Source: Symbiodinium natans
Lineage: Eukaryota; Sar; Dinophyceae; Suessiales; Symbiodiniaceae
DNA: 57,902 nucleotides
Direction: 5' to 3'
Assembly (NCBI GenBank): GCA_905221605.1
Contig: CAJNDS010000265.1
Coordinates: 126,001 to 183,902, forward strand
Positions within the stretch are counted from its first letter, which is position 1; every line of letters starts with the position of its first letter. Made by a program: the position numbers and the translations under genes. Of the stretch, positions 1 to 10,127 are shown in pieces. The notes beneath the pieces were generated by a model, which made no database searches, was not told the origin of the DNA, and was given only the letters and a program-made list of their open reading frames with translations.

Positions 1-867
1 GCATATTTCCGCAAACATAGAATCTGGACAAGGTTGGAGTGGGATGGCAATCGTTTCAAGAATTACCGGGACTGAGAGTGTTGCAGAACAAAGGAATAGA
101 GTACAGGAAAAGCCTTCCCCACTGGAGGGGGGGGGGGAATCCCAAAACCTGCAGTCACGCTGAGGGGTCCAAGTCTTGCAAGCGTGCCGGGTTAGCTGAG
201 GTGTAGTGTCAAAGTGTCCTTTAGTAGCATTCCCGTCTACTCAAAATGCTCCCTTACATCCACTTGCCTATTATGCACCTAGCGCTGCGGGGCTCCGCGA
301 AGGCGTCTTGTTGATGAGCCTGGCGGGCTCGTCTGTGTGCAGCTCTGTGCGTGGTGGCAGTTGGGAGGTGTGCAGGTTTCTGCATTTAGGGTTTGGATTT
401 GCTGCTGCTTAGGTTTCTGGTCTCCCTCACTCTGCAGCATAGGGCGGAGGCCTTATTGTGTCAGTATTTATCCGGCAGGGACGCTCCTGTTTCTGCTGGA
501 AAAGTGCCTGGAACAACCGGCAGGGATAAGCCTGTCCATGCTGAAGGGGTGCCCTCATGTTGGAGTGCCAGCAGTGAGTAGACCCTAAACTGCCCTAAAA
601 CTTTTTCAGACGGCCCATAAGTGATTAGGACTTGCAAACGGTTGCCGGAACCTTCGCCAGAAGGGATGACAGAATCTGCTGCTTCAGCCCTACTAGAAGG
701 CCCAGAGGAGGTTCAGAGGAGGTTAAGTCGTGCACCCGAAGCTTGTGGCCTCGGGACTTGGGAGCAGCAGGGAGGGAAATCGCGAACCTGAAGCCTATCG
801 GGTTTCAGGACCCGGCATGAAGTACAAGAGCGAACCTGAAGCCTATGGGCCTACGCGACCTGGGAGC
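1..867. other. no gene recognised
   Basis: No ORF here has recognisable protein character. A G-run lies near 127-138. One diverged copy of the 51-bp unit that recurs at 1461-1745 (GTGATTAGG ... CGGTTGCCGGAACCTTCGCC) is visible at about 612-665. Confidence 0.5.
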
Positions 868-1208
868 AGCACGCAGATAAATCGCACACCTAAAGCCTAT
901 GGGCTCTCCGGACCCGGGAGCAGCAGGGAGAGAGATCTCGAGCCTGAAGCTTATTGACCTACGGGACCTGCGAGCAAGGCGGAGAGATATCACGAGCCTA
1001 TCGGCTCTCACAGGACCACGAGAGCAGCAGAGATGTGTGAGCAGCACGCAGATAAATCGCAAACCTGAAGCCTATGGGCTCTCCGGACCCGGGAGCAGCA
1101 GGGAGTCTCGAGCCTGAAACTTATTGACCTGCGGGACCTGTGAGCAAGGCGGAGAGATATCACGAGCCTATCGGCTCTCACAGGACCTGAGAGCAGCAGA
1201 GATGTGTA
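868..1208 (+). repeat. tandem duplication of a ~170-bp unit
   Basis: The stretch beginning CACGCAGATAAATCGC at about 869 returns at about 1043 with the same order of landmarks: CCTATGGGCTCTCCGGACCC, GGGAGCAGCAGGGAG, CTTATTGACCT and GGCGGAGAGATATCACGAGC. The two copies differ by small indels and substitutions, so they are diverged. Short ORFs crossing them are by-products of the repeat. Confidence 0.8.
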
Positions 1209-1250
1209 TCGTCTTGCGCAAACTGCCCATTCTGTGACATTTTGCAGTTG

Positions 1251-2089
1251 CAAAAATCGGCCGCTGCGCGGGGCAGTTGAGGGACCACAGTATCAGTATC
1301 TTTAAGTTTCTGAATGCCAAGCAATGGACGCCGCATCTATTGACAGGCATCTTGGGCACCTTGCCTGCAGTCTCACTGCCCGGCCAGGAGGGCGCCCGCC
1401 CTCCTGCGCTGTGGCAAGCAGAAGCAGTGGGCAGACCTCTCAAACGCCTCAAGATTTCAGAAGGCCCAGAAATGATTAGGCCTCTCAAACTGCTGTCCCA
1501 ACAGTTGCCTGAAGGCCCTGAAGTGATTGGGCTTCTCAGGGCGATCAGGCCCCTCAAACCGTTGCCTCAGCCTTCCCTGGAGGGCTCAGAGTGATTAGGC
1601 CTCTCAAACTGCTGCCTAAAACTTCTCCGGAAGGCCCAGCAGTGAGTAGGCCTCTCAAACTGCTGCCTAAAACTTCTCCAGAACGCCCAGAAGTGATTAA
1701 GCCCCGCAAACGGCTGCCGGAACCTTCGCCAGAAGGCCCAGAAGAGATGTGAGGAACTGCTGCTTTGACCTATCCCAGCAGGTGCAGAAGTGACTAGGCC
1801 TAGCACTTTGCTGTGGGTCCCGCATCAGGTGTAGTCACGGGGTAAACCTGCTTGAAGTGCTCTCAAAAAATCGGCCGCTGTGCGGGGCTCCAAGTTCTAA
1901 GGCCCCTTGACTCTCACACTTGACGCGCGGTTGGCTGCAGACCGTTAAGCAGCCTTGTGGGCCTTAAACTGCACCAGGCTAAGCACGCCAAGCCGATAGG
2001 CTCCCGGTACCTGGGAAGCACACTGCCCAAGTGCCAGCCAGCAGTTTGGGGCTCTTGCGCCGTCTCAAAAATCGGCCGCTGCGCGGGGC
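1251..2089 (+). repeat. 24-bp dispersed repeat, three copies
   Basis: The word CAAAAATCGGCCGCTGCGCG followed by GGGC occurs at 1251-1274 and 2066-2089, with a near-copy (one extra A, C to T) at 1864-1888. It is GC-rich and flanked by unrelated sequence, so it may be the conserved core of a longer decayed repeat family. Confidence 0.7.
1461..1745 (+). repeat. 51-bp minisatellite, about 5.5 copies
   Basis: Units start near 1461, 1512, 1578, 1629, 1680 and 1731. Each reads roughly AGGCCCAGAAGTGATTAGG, then CCTCTCAAACTGCTGCC, then AAAACTTCTCCGGA. Spacing is 51 bp except for one 66-bp unit. A diverged copy lies at 612-665. There is no sign of coding use. Confidence 0.8.
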
Positions 2090-2768
2090 TGTAACAATAT
2101 GGCCTCTTGCAAGCAGCGCTCCAGGCCTGCCCTATCACCATAGCTATGTGAGAAAGCCCGGACTCACACAGCGCAGACTGCAGCATAGTGTAGCCACACC
2201 AGCCCCTTTTCTGCCCCCGCTCGTCGGGGGGGAAGGGGGCGCCTTTTCTGGCACTCTGTGTGCATTGTGCTTAGTGTGCTTGCAACTTTCTTGCCAACCA
2301 CAATGGAGTCCTGAGTGCTATTGCTACGGCCCTGGCGCTTGTGTGGGGACTGTCTCTACGGACGCGTTGAGCAGTTTAGGTGACGGAGGTTCCTTGCCTT
2401 ACGGCCTACCCATACTTTCGCTTAATGTCTGTACCAGACGTGGCGCAGCATTGCTTTGGGTGACGGGCTGCTGAGTGATTGGTGCAGGTAGTCTTGTTTG
2501 CATTGGTCTCAGCATGCTGGCCGGGCGTTAAGTTGTCTTGCAATAAGGGCCTCTGCGCTAGCGGTTGCTTCTTTGTAGTCACGACTTCTTTTTCACTCGC
2601 TGGCTTGTACAGTTTGACGTTTGGCGCTTTTGGTTTTGGCGGGTTGCTGCGGGTTTTTGTGGTTGTGTTTGGTGGTGTTTTTGGTGTGTGTGCTTGTTTC
2701 GGTTTTCGCGCCTGCGACTGTTTCACCTCTAGTGTTGAGACCCACAAGGACGGCCTACTGCGCTGCTG

Positions 2769-3701
2769 ATGCAGAAAAAGAGGCGTCGGTTCAAAAAAAA
2801 AAAGGCTGCGGTCAAGCTTTCTTGGGTTGGTGCAGGACTGTCTTCGTCGCTGACTGATTCCAGAAAACAGTTGGACAAGCTACTGGGCTTGTTGCAATGG
2901 ATCCTCCACGGCTTCCCATCGTCGCTTTACGACGATATGCATCGTCCTCTGGGGACGAATGTCAGTATCAACCCCACTTGCTGGGCAGGCGTCAAGCGCC
3001 ACTTGGACGCAGATGCTATTTGTTTCCAGCCCTCCAGGTATACCACAGCTGGCACCGGTTTCCTCAGCCGCAGACGCTTTCGGCAAGGGCTCCGCTTGCG
3101 GCATAGGGGGCCTAATGGCCGCCTGCTGTGGTTTTCACAGTCCTTCACTCTCCAGGGCCTGCCAATGCAGTCGGATGCGAACCTGGACATGTCCAGCTAT
3201 CTGTCCAGCTATGAGACGCTCGCTCAATGTCTTGTGCTGCTGTGCTTCTGGAAGCACATGGGTGGTAGCCGCTTGGCCCTGAAACTTCCCGCTCTAAGCG
3301 ATAATAGTGGGGCTGAAACTGTGTGTAATAAACTATACACTTCCAAAGTCCCACTAAATCTTTTTGTGCGGAAACTCTCGATGTGGAGTGCCATCACCGG
3401 TGTCACTCTGGAATGCAGCCACCTGGCCGGTGAGAAGAACGTTGATGCAGACCTCCTTTCGCGTTGGCATTGCAGTTCAAAGCTGAGAGCCGCTTTCAAG
3501 TTTCACTTCATGATTTCTGGCATATGCACTTCCGGGTTTGCGTTTTTCCCGCAGAGAAACGCCTTTTGTGGCGTCTTCCTTCCGCGCACATGGTGGGCCC
3601 GTCAAATAGGGGCTCCAAAACCCGCAAGTAGATGCCGACACCTCACTTTCTTCCCTGGGCAATCCGCGGCTGCTGCGAGGTTTCGGCTTGCCAGTTACTA
3701 A
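2769..3701 (+). pseudogene. DIRS-like retrotransposon RT/RNase H fragment
   Basis: The open frame (about 310 aa) carries features I associate with the RNase H end of DIRS/Ngaro-type elements in dinoflagellates: an LQW segment followed by SINPTCW, then YETLAQCLVLL, then the acidic motif LPALSDNSGAE, then SHLAGEKNVDADLLSRW. The catalytic RT core and any tyrosine recombinase are absent, so this is a 5'-truncated relic. The first residues follow a run of A and are probably not a true start. The family call is from motif memory; another LTR-type RNase H is less likely. Confidence 0.6.
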
Positions 3702-6680
3702 CTCGGGCATAGTGACTGTCAGCAGGATACAGCTTGTTCTTCTTTGAACAACACTCTGTCGGCCGAAGGCTGGCCGACTTCTTTTGCAGCTGACAGACAC
3801 TTCCGGCAAGCCGAAACAAAAGCAGGGGCGAGAGCGTTTGCTGTTCTAGTAGCTTCTGCTTTCTGTTGCAACGCCCCCTGCTTTACCTCGTAGCATTTGG
3901 GTTGCGTGGTGTAGGACTTACCTGAACAAGTGAGTTCGTGTCCCAGAAGGGTGCTCGAGACAGGAGACCATGACAGACAGGTCAAGTGGCGCATAAGGAC
4001 GAGGTCAAAAGGGGGACTCAAAGCCTCGCCGGTGTCAGACAGTTTGTTGATCACTGGTGAGAGTGATGAGGCGAGTTATCATGTCAATCAAGGTGACAGC
4101 GGATTTGGACCGAGATGAGCAATCACGTACCCTCACAGGATGAAACACAGTCTACACCCCCTCGACACGGAAGTAGCTGGCTCGTCAACCCGAAAATGAT
4201 TGCCACGGTCAGTGTTGCGACGACTGGGGCACTTGCTGCGAACACGAAAAGCAAGCCGCGCCGTGTAGTGAAACAGCTCGACGTCCCTGGTGAACTGGGA
4301 GAAATCTAAGCTGTTCTTGCAAAGATGCAGTCCACTTCGTCTGGCGCAATGCCTCTGCCAGTAGATCCCAAGAAGGAGACTTCCAACCGAGCCATGACAA
4401 GCAAAGCGGTACTTCTGGCTACAAATCCCGTCTACAAACAAAACTCAGCTCGAACTTTATGTCGCTCGGGTTCTGAGCCAAAGCCTGCCCCCCCCCGGTT
4501 CGTTCTGGCTTCAGCTGAGTTTCAAACTCTGCTCGACACTTCCTCCTACTACACCACTTCCTAATTAAGGTTCTTATGTCAGACACACAGTGAGCCTCGA
4601 ACTACTCAGCTGCCACGCCAAAAGCAAGAGAATCTTCGCCTTCGCCCTTTTGCCTGGTGATTTGACGGCCCAAATTGGAGACGGTGCGGTTTTTCGCAGT
4701 CCTGTTGCAAAGTCTGGAGTCGCTCAGCTCTTTGCAGTTTTTCCGTAGCTTGGAAGCGTGTTTAGGTGCGTCGGAATCTGGGCGTCTGGGTTCGCCAAGT
4801 GCCAACCTGTCGTCGTTTCTTCGCATGTCGGGATGATGGAAATCGTGCTGCCGCCTAGCCGTGAGTGTCGAGGCGCATGATTGCTAACATGGAAGATCGC
4901 AGATCGCAATGTCCTGCAACAACACATCCCGAACGTAAGCCACCGCCGCCAACTCAACCTTGAGCAACCCTTCCTGTTATTGCCGCTTGTCGGAGACGCG
5001 GTGTTGAAACCTCACGCCTTGGCATCTTGGTGCTCCAGAGGCCCCAAAAGATCTTGGTTGCACGCGGAGCTCACATGAGCGATTTTGCACGGTGACGAAA
5101 GGTACAGGGCTGTGCCATACAGTATTGAACATGATCGTACCATACCCCGCTGTTCTCTGTTCAGAGAGCAGTGGCCCACCTGCCGACAACGATGCCGACG
5201 TTGCGGGCGACGGCCGGCGTGTTCACGACGAAACTGTCAGATAACGGTTCGTCGCCGGATTGGCGTTGTCAATAATGTTGTGAATCATGCCCAGAGCTGG
5301 CCCTAAAAATTGTATCACGCAACAAACATGGGTTTTTGCAGCTTTCAAGCGACAAGACCCACCCCGAGCTGGAAACCAATTGTGAAGCAGAGCCCCGAAA
5401 CCTTGTTTCCGAAGGAAAGCCTGAAGTTGATTGTAGAAGTGGACACGCTGATTGAAGAACTGTACAGGCTATAGGTTTGCAGGAAATTTTGGCTACTGCA
5501 TGGTCTTGCAGTGCAGGACCTTGCCCCAAACGAAAAAACGCTCGTACCCATGAATTGCTCCTAAAATCAAGAAATCAAAATTTATATCGTTGCAGCGCAA
5601 AAATGCCGGCAATTAGGCGGATCTTGCGACTGCGGCTTTGTAGGGTTTCCATTAACCCCCGAGCTGCGAACCGCTCCCAGCACCGAGAGAAAAGCTTCAG
5701 GTTGGGCGCAGACCCCAAGATGCACCTTCTGGATCCTTTTGGCAATGCATCTGAAGCTCCGCCTCGCGGTCCTGGCGGTGCGTTCGGCGTTTTCCAGCGC
5801 ACGCCATCACACGCCATCACACGCCACCGCACGGCCAAAATTCATTACAGGTCCGGCGACAACGTGGTCAGGTAGACGTGTTCGGATGGAAACGAAAGTC
5901 CGCAAATGTCCGCAATATGTGCAGCCGGCCCCATCACAAAAAATGCAAGAGTCACCGCGTGATTGATTCCACACTCAGTCATCAGAAGCTGTGGTTTCCA
6001 AATCGTCCCAGCGCCAGATGCGAGCAAAGTTCTTTTCATCACGACGGCTCCGGGCGCTGGGCATTGGCAGTCACAACTGTCAGCTATGCAGCGCCAGATT
6101 AGGCTGGCTTCTGCGCCACCCAGGAGCGAATGCAAAAAACAAAAACACTTCCCTACAGCTGGGGGCCGCGCACATCGCCTAGCGGGGCCGGCGTGAGTAT
6201 TGCACAGCCGCCAGCCAAGCTCTGGCGTGCGTGAGCATAGCAGGGCCCGAGATGCTGGCTGCAGAGCATGCGTCGCGATAGTGGAGATTTCGAGACCGCG
6301 TCACGTGAAAGCCAGCCGTGTGGCCACTCTCCTGGGCCTGCGTCGCCGGGGTGCGCGGGGTTGGTGCCTTCGTAGGCGCGTGCTTGATCTGGCTGCGACG
6401 TCAGATTCGAGTCGGTTGCCACTGCGCGGGTGAGCGAGGTGGTGATGGTAGTCCTTCATTTCGTGATCGGACAGGGACCTGCCAGGCGGAAAAGAGTCGT
6501 GCAAAAAGAAACAACGTAAATTTTCCCGTCGCTTCTCGAGACACGTGTAGCATTGCGCTGGGAATGCTGAGGGGACAGCTTCATCCAGCTGCGTATGCTC
6601 GTGTGCTCACAGGAAGCAAGGTGCGACGCGTGTACCGTACGCGTGTACCGTGGCAGTTTGATTACATAGGATAACAACAG
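3702..6680. other. no gene recognised; short minisatellite inside
   Basis: Only short overlapping ORFs with no family resemblance occur here. A small tandem repeat of ACGCCATCAC (about 2.5 units, the last one diverged) lies at 5801-5832. The stretch probably consists of decayed repeat DNA. Confidence 0.4.
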
Positions 6681-6839
6681 CCTTGCACAGGCCATGCAAC
6701 CTCCGAGTCGGCCAGGAGTGGGAGGCGGTCGAGGAGGACCTGTTGCTTGGCGAGCAAGGCGACCAAGCGACAAACTCGGTGCGCCTGAGGGTATTTGGCG
6801 TTGGCCCCTCCCCACTGCGTGATGGAGCTCTACCACCGC

Positions 6840-7230
6840 TTGGAGGCATATGCTTTGCGGCCCAACTCCGACTCAACCCTGCCAAGACCCGCATCTGGAA
6901 TAGCGGGTGGGGCTTATTGCGAGGGTGTAATCGCTCGCCCCCCGTCAGCGAGGTTTGGGTTTCTGCAGCGCTGAGCGCCATGCAGTTGCGGCTTTCTGGG
7001 CATCTTGGGCCGACGCACTTCCAGCCCTCGCACGTCGAGACCCAACCTTCGCTCAAACCCTGGCGCGCTCCCTGGACGGCCCCGGCCCTTTGCCCCTCAC
7101 CACGCCAAGCCAGGACCTGGGCAGCCGGGTCGCCCGTCGATCTCGAGGAGGAGGTTACCCGCCAAGTGTTTACGTTCCAAGCCCCGCCCAGGCAGCTCCG
7201 AGGCTTTTTGCGGAACGATGAGTGTCGCAC
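6840..7230 (+). pseudogene. LINE relic, fragment A (RT C-terminal part)
   Basis: Two conserved pieces of the dinoflagellate LINE polyprotein are readable in different frames: a KTRIWN motif near 6880 (thumb side of the RT) and AAFWASWADALPAL near 6990-7030, which in this family lies in the C-terminal region. Frameshifts separate them. The fragment is out of order relative to the next one (7360-8289), which encodes more N-terminal parts of the same kind of protein. These are therefore two different copies or a rearranged one. Confidence 0.55.
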
Positions 7231-7359
7231 TCGAGGCAGTGCGGGATGCAGATGGTGCGGGGGAAATGGATGGGTGGCAACACTTGCCGGGCTGTACATG
7301 CATGCCGGCGGAGGAGCTACGGCGTCGGGAGCGATGGTTCTGCGCAGGCAAATGGAGCG

Positions 7360-8289
7360 GCGGCTCCGCGAAGGTGCCGACCTGGCGTTAACCGCACCAC
7401 GCGGTCGGAAGGGACCAGCCCCGAGTGCGACCTCAGTAGGTGCGCCGAGCGCGCTTCCGCGTTTACGCAAATGGGGGACGTCTCGGCAGCAGTGAAAGCT
7501 TTGACGGCTCAGCCATTAGCCCCAGCGATTGCTGCGACCCTTCGCGCACTTCGGGATCCCGCCCGACGCCCACCAACAGCACAGGTGCCCATCCCACCAG
7601 AATGCCTTCGCAGCTGTCCCAATGCATACAGCCCCGGCATCAAGGGCTCACCCTGCTCCTCACCCTCGCCTTGCCATACGTCGTGCCCCACGCCACCTTT
7701 CATCACAGAACACGCAGCAGCTGGCTTGCCCATAAAGAGCGCCGCGAACGGAAGGAGGCCTTCCAAAGTGGCGTGCCCCGCCCGCCGCGAGCATGTCGTC
7801 CGGGGATCGGTGTCCGTGGATGATGCCGAGGCAATTCCACCAAGACCAACGCCATGTCACGGTGTCCAAGGCGATGACAGATGTGCTGCGACATTAGGAG
7901 GAAGACTTGGCCTGCAACCGCGCCAGCCCGTGCAACTGTGCACCCGCGCTGGCACTGAGGCCTTTGTCCGGGTGCTGCGCGTTGTTGCCTTTGAAGTCGA
8001 CCCGCGGGAAACAGTGCTCTCCGTCGACGTCACTGGAGCATTTGATCAGCAGTCGATGCTTGCCGCTCTTAGGTCCAGAGAAAGCCTTCACTCCCTACTC
8101 CCCTACGTGCGCCAGGCAAGATGATGCTGGCGTTTGCCACGATGTGCGGCAATGCGAGGGTGGAGAGCAGGGCGACCCACTCATGCCTTCTCGCGCAGCA
8201 CCCTGCCTTGGCTGCAGTCCAGCGGCGCTTGCCGGAGGGCGAGGCTTTCACCTTCCTCGACGATATCGATGTTGGCGCCGCGCCTGAGC
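7360..8289 (+). pseudogene. LINE relic, fragment B left half (RT palm), split by copia insertion
   Basis: In the frame running to about 8124 one reads MGDVSAAVKALTAQPLAP, then the RT segment RAGTEAFV ... ETVLSVDVTGAFDQQSML, then LLPYVRQAR. Frame changes then give GGEQGDPLMP and the catalytic-box remnant FLDDIDV ending PERI at the insertion point. The copia element enters directly after this box. Reading resumes beyond it at 15216 as RIRALLEASR, so the halves at 8294 and 15221 were contiguous. Multiple frameshifts make the copy inactive. Confidence 0.75.
7580..7780 (-). pseudogene. inverted RT snippet inside the LINE relic
   Basis: On the minus strand this stretch reads VMKGGVGHDVWQGEGEEQG followed by EPLMPGLYALGQ, the RT motif block of the same LINE type. 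The flanking relic reads plus. It is therefore either a local inversion or an antisense insertion of a second copy. The plus-strand copy of the same block is at about 8150-8200. Confidence 0.55.
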
Positions 8290-8294
8290 GGATT

Positions 8295-8476
8295 TGCGCG
8301 CGGGGCTACGCGAGTGGGTCGTATTGGGCTCAAACTATTTTTTCACTGCTGGCAAAGAACCTTGAAAGGCTTCGGTTTGAAACATTGCTTCGTGAAACAT
8401 GCTATCATGCTTTCTCAAGACATACAACAACTGCTCAAAGTGACATGCTTTACAAATGTTCGGTAAAACGCTCGCA
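8295..8476 (-). repeat. 3' LTR of the copia element
   Basis: This is the second LTR copy, preceded on the plus strand by GGATT (8290-8294), the left-hand target duplication. The conserved TG...CA ends match the other LTR. Confidence 0.93.
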
Positions 8477-8490
8477 CGCCCCTTAAAGGC
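8477..8490 (-). other. polypurine-like tract before the 3' LTR
   Basis: The minus strand reads TTTAAGGGGCG directly before the 3' LTR. This short purine run is in the position of a plus-strand primer. It is weak but correctly placed. Confidence 0.4.
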
Positions 8491-8559
8491 ATGCTAGCTT
8501 TGAGCTAACACTCGGTTTTCAACGGTGTTCGTTGAAACGGAAATGGTGCTCCAAAAGGC

Positions 8560-10127
8560 CTAAGCCTGAGCATATGCCAAAATGGCTGGTTGCGAATGAC
8601 ACATGTGGGCTGCGCAAATCTGCAACGCATTGACAGCAACTGCGAAGTTTGGCTTCCACGGCATAAGCTTCCTTCCTTGATTACACAGGCTTGCTACGAG
8701 CTCAATTTGCTTGGCGTCGTTCAACAGCATGCGCAAATCTGATGTGCTCATGTCGACCATGCTTAAGTCAACCAAACACTGTCCCTTCAAAGTAGCATCC
8801 AAATGCTTTGTTAGGCAGTTTGCCGGGTTCACGTTGCCAGCAACTTTCCCAACTTTGAGGGCCTGTTGCTGCACAAGCTCTTGGACATATAGCGCTGCCA
8901 CTTCTATGTGTCGCATGCGGCTGCCTGCACCAAGACGTTTGGCCGTTTGTAATGCAGTGCTGGCATCGGTCCAAAGTCTTGGCACGCCTAACTTCATGTT
9001 GAAATCCTCTTCAGCCAACTGTTTGATGAACATGATGTCGCGCGCCCCTCGACTCAGAGCTCTAGTCTCTGCTTCACCTGATGATGTAGCAGGTGTTCCA
9101 GGCTGTGTTTGTGGATGTGCGATAACTACACTGCCTCCCACATTGATGATGGTGCAATCTGATGACCGGCGAGTGTCAGCACACCCCCCCCAATCTGAGT
9201 CCGTGAAACCATCAAGGGTCAGGACGCCAGTTGTTTTGCTCTCTGAATTCAAGGTCGTGACCCTGGCAAGATCCGGTTTGTGCAGGAGGTATCGTGCCAA
9301 CACCAAAAGGTTTGACCAATCCACCTCCCTGGGTTCACGCATGTGACGGGCGAGTTCCTTCACTTCGAAACGGATATCCCGACGATCAATGCTCAAATAA
9401 ATCAGAGAACCAACGCACTTTGGGAACAGTTCGGCACGATGAGCGTCGACTGGCTGCGTATTCTCGTCCGTATGAACGATGCGGCGCGGCGCTACAGGTC
9501 GCGGAGCGCCGCAAGCAGACGGCTTACCCCGAACTCACATGTGGCGGGCCACAGCGCCTGGTCGTGCTGGGAGCAGAGGTTGGCGGGCGATGGAACGCAC
9601 AGGCGCTCCGCTTCCTGCGGGATCTCGTCCATCTCCGCGCGCAACGCGCGCCGCCAGCTGTTCGCGCAGCGGCTGCGGGCGGCTGGTCCAGGCGATGGCA
9701 AGGCATCATCTCCATCGCAGTCCAGCAGGCCGTCGCGGGCACGGCCCTCGGACGCGCGTGGCCAGCCCAGCCGCAAGCGGGACCGGGAGCCGGGCCCAGC
9801 CTGGAAAGGGTCCTGGACCTCGCCGGGGGCGCTGGGGCGAGTCGGCTGCCGATGCGGCCGTAGGAGCTTGAAGGCACGGACATCATAGGCAGCTGGAAAA
9901 AGGCGCGGAAAAAGAAAAAAAAAAAAACGATGCGCTGGCCTGCGACTCTCGATGGCTTCGCATGCCAGAGGTCGAGGAGGGTCAAAACATTTTCACGATG
10001 CTTGCTATCTGGGAGCGTGAAAAACGTGTCAGCTGTGCGCAATTTTGTGCGGCCTAGCACGTTGACTTTTGTGCCGGGTTTTTCGATGCTGCCATTTTTC
10101 ATGTCCAAATACTCCCCCAACCCTTCG
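8560..10127 (-). pseudogene. copia RT C-terminus and RNase H, split by a LINE insertion
   Basis: From about 10127 down to 9935 the frame reads KVNVLGRTKLRTADTFFTLP to RVAGQRIV. It is interrupted by the 451-bp LINE copy and resumes as HTDENTQPVDAHRAELF, CVGSLIYLSIDRRDI and the RNase H blocks GFTDSDWGGCADTRRSSD, SSGEAETRALSRG, LWTDASTALQTAKRLG and GNVNPANCLTKHL. Removing the insert and one target duplication restores one continuous frame. The insertion therefore came after the element, with no other damage in this part. Confidence 0.85.
9484..9934 (+). mobile_element. 5'-truncated LINE insertion with poly(A) tail and TSD
   Basis: A plus-strand insert of about 442 bp ends in an A-rich tail (9909-9927) and is flanked by the direct repeat AACGATGCG (9475-9483 and 9926-9934). 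Its frame reads ERRKQTAYPELTCGGPQRLV then VLGAEVGGRWNAQALRFLRD, the conserved C-terminal tail of the same LINE type as the flanking relic. A stop and a short 3' UTR precede the A-tail. Extreme 5' truncation, poly(A) and a 9-bp TSD are classic target-primed reverse transcription products. Confidence 0.9.

Noticed and set aside
6607-7470. 287-aa minus-strand ORF
   Set aside because: It is the antisense of GC-rich LINE relic sequence; the plus strand carries the family motifs.
8711-9346. 211-aa plus-strand ORF
   Set aside because: It is the antisense shadow of the copia RNase H.
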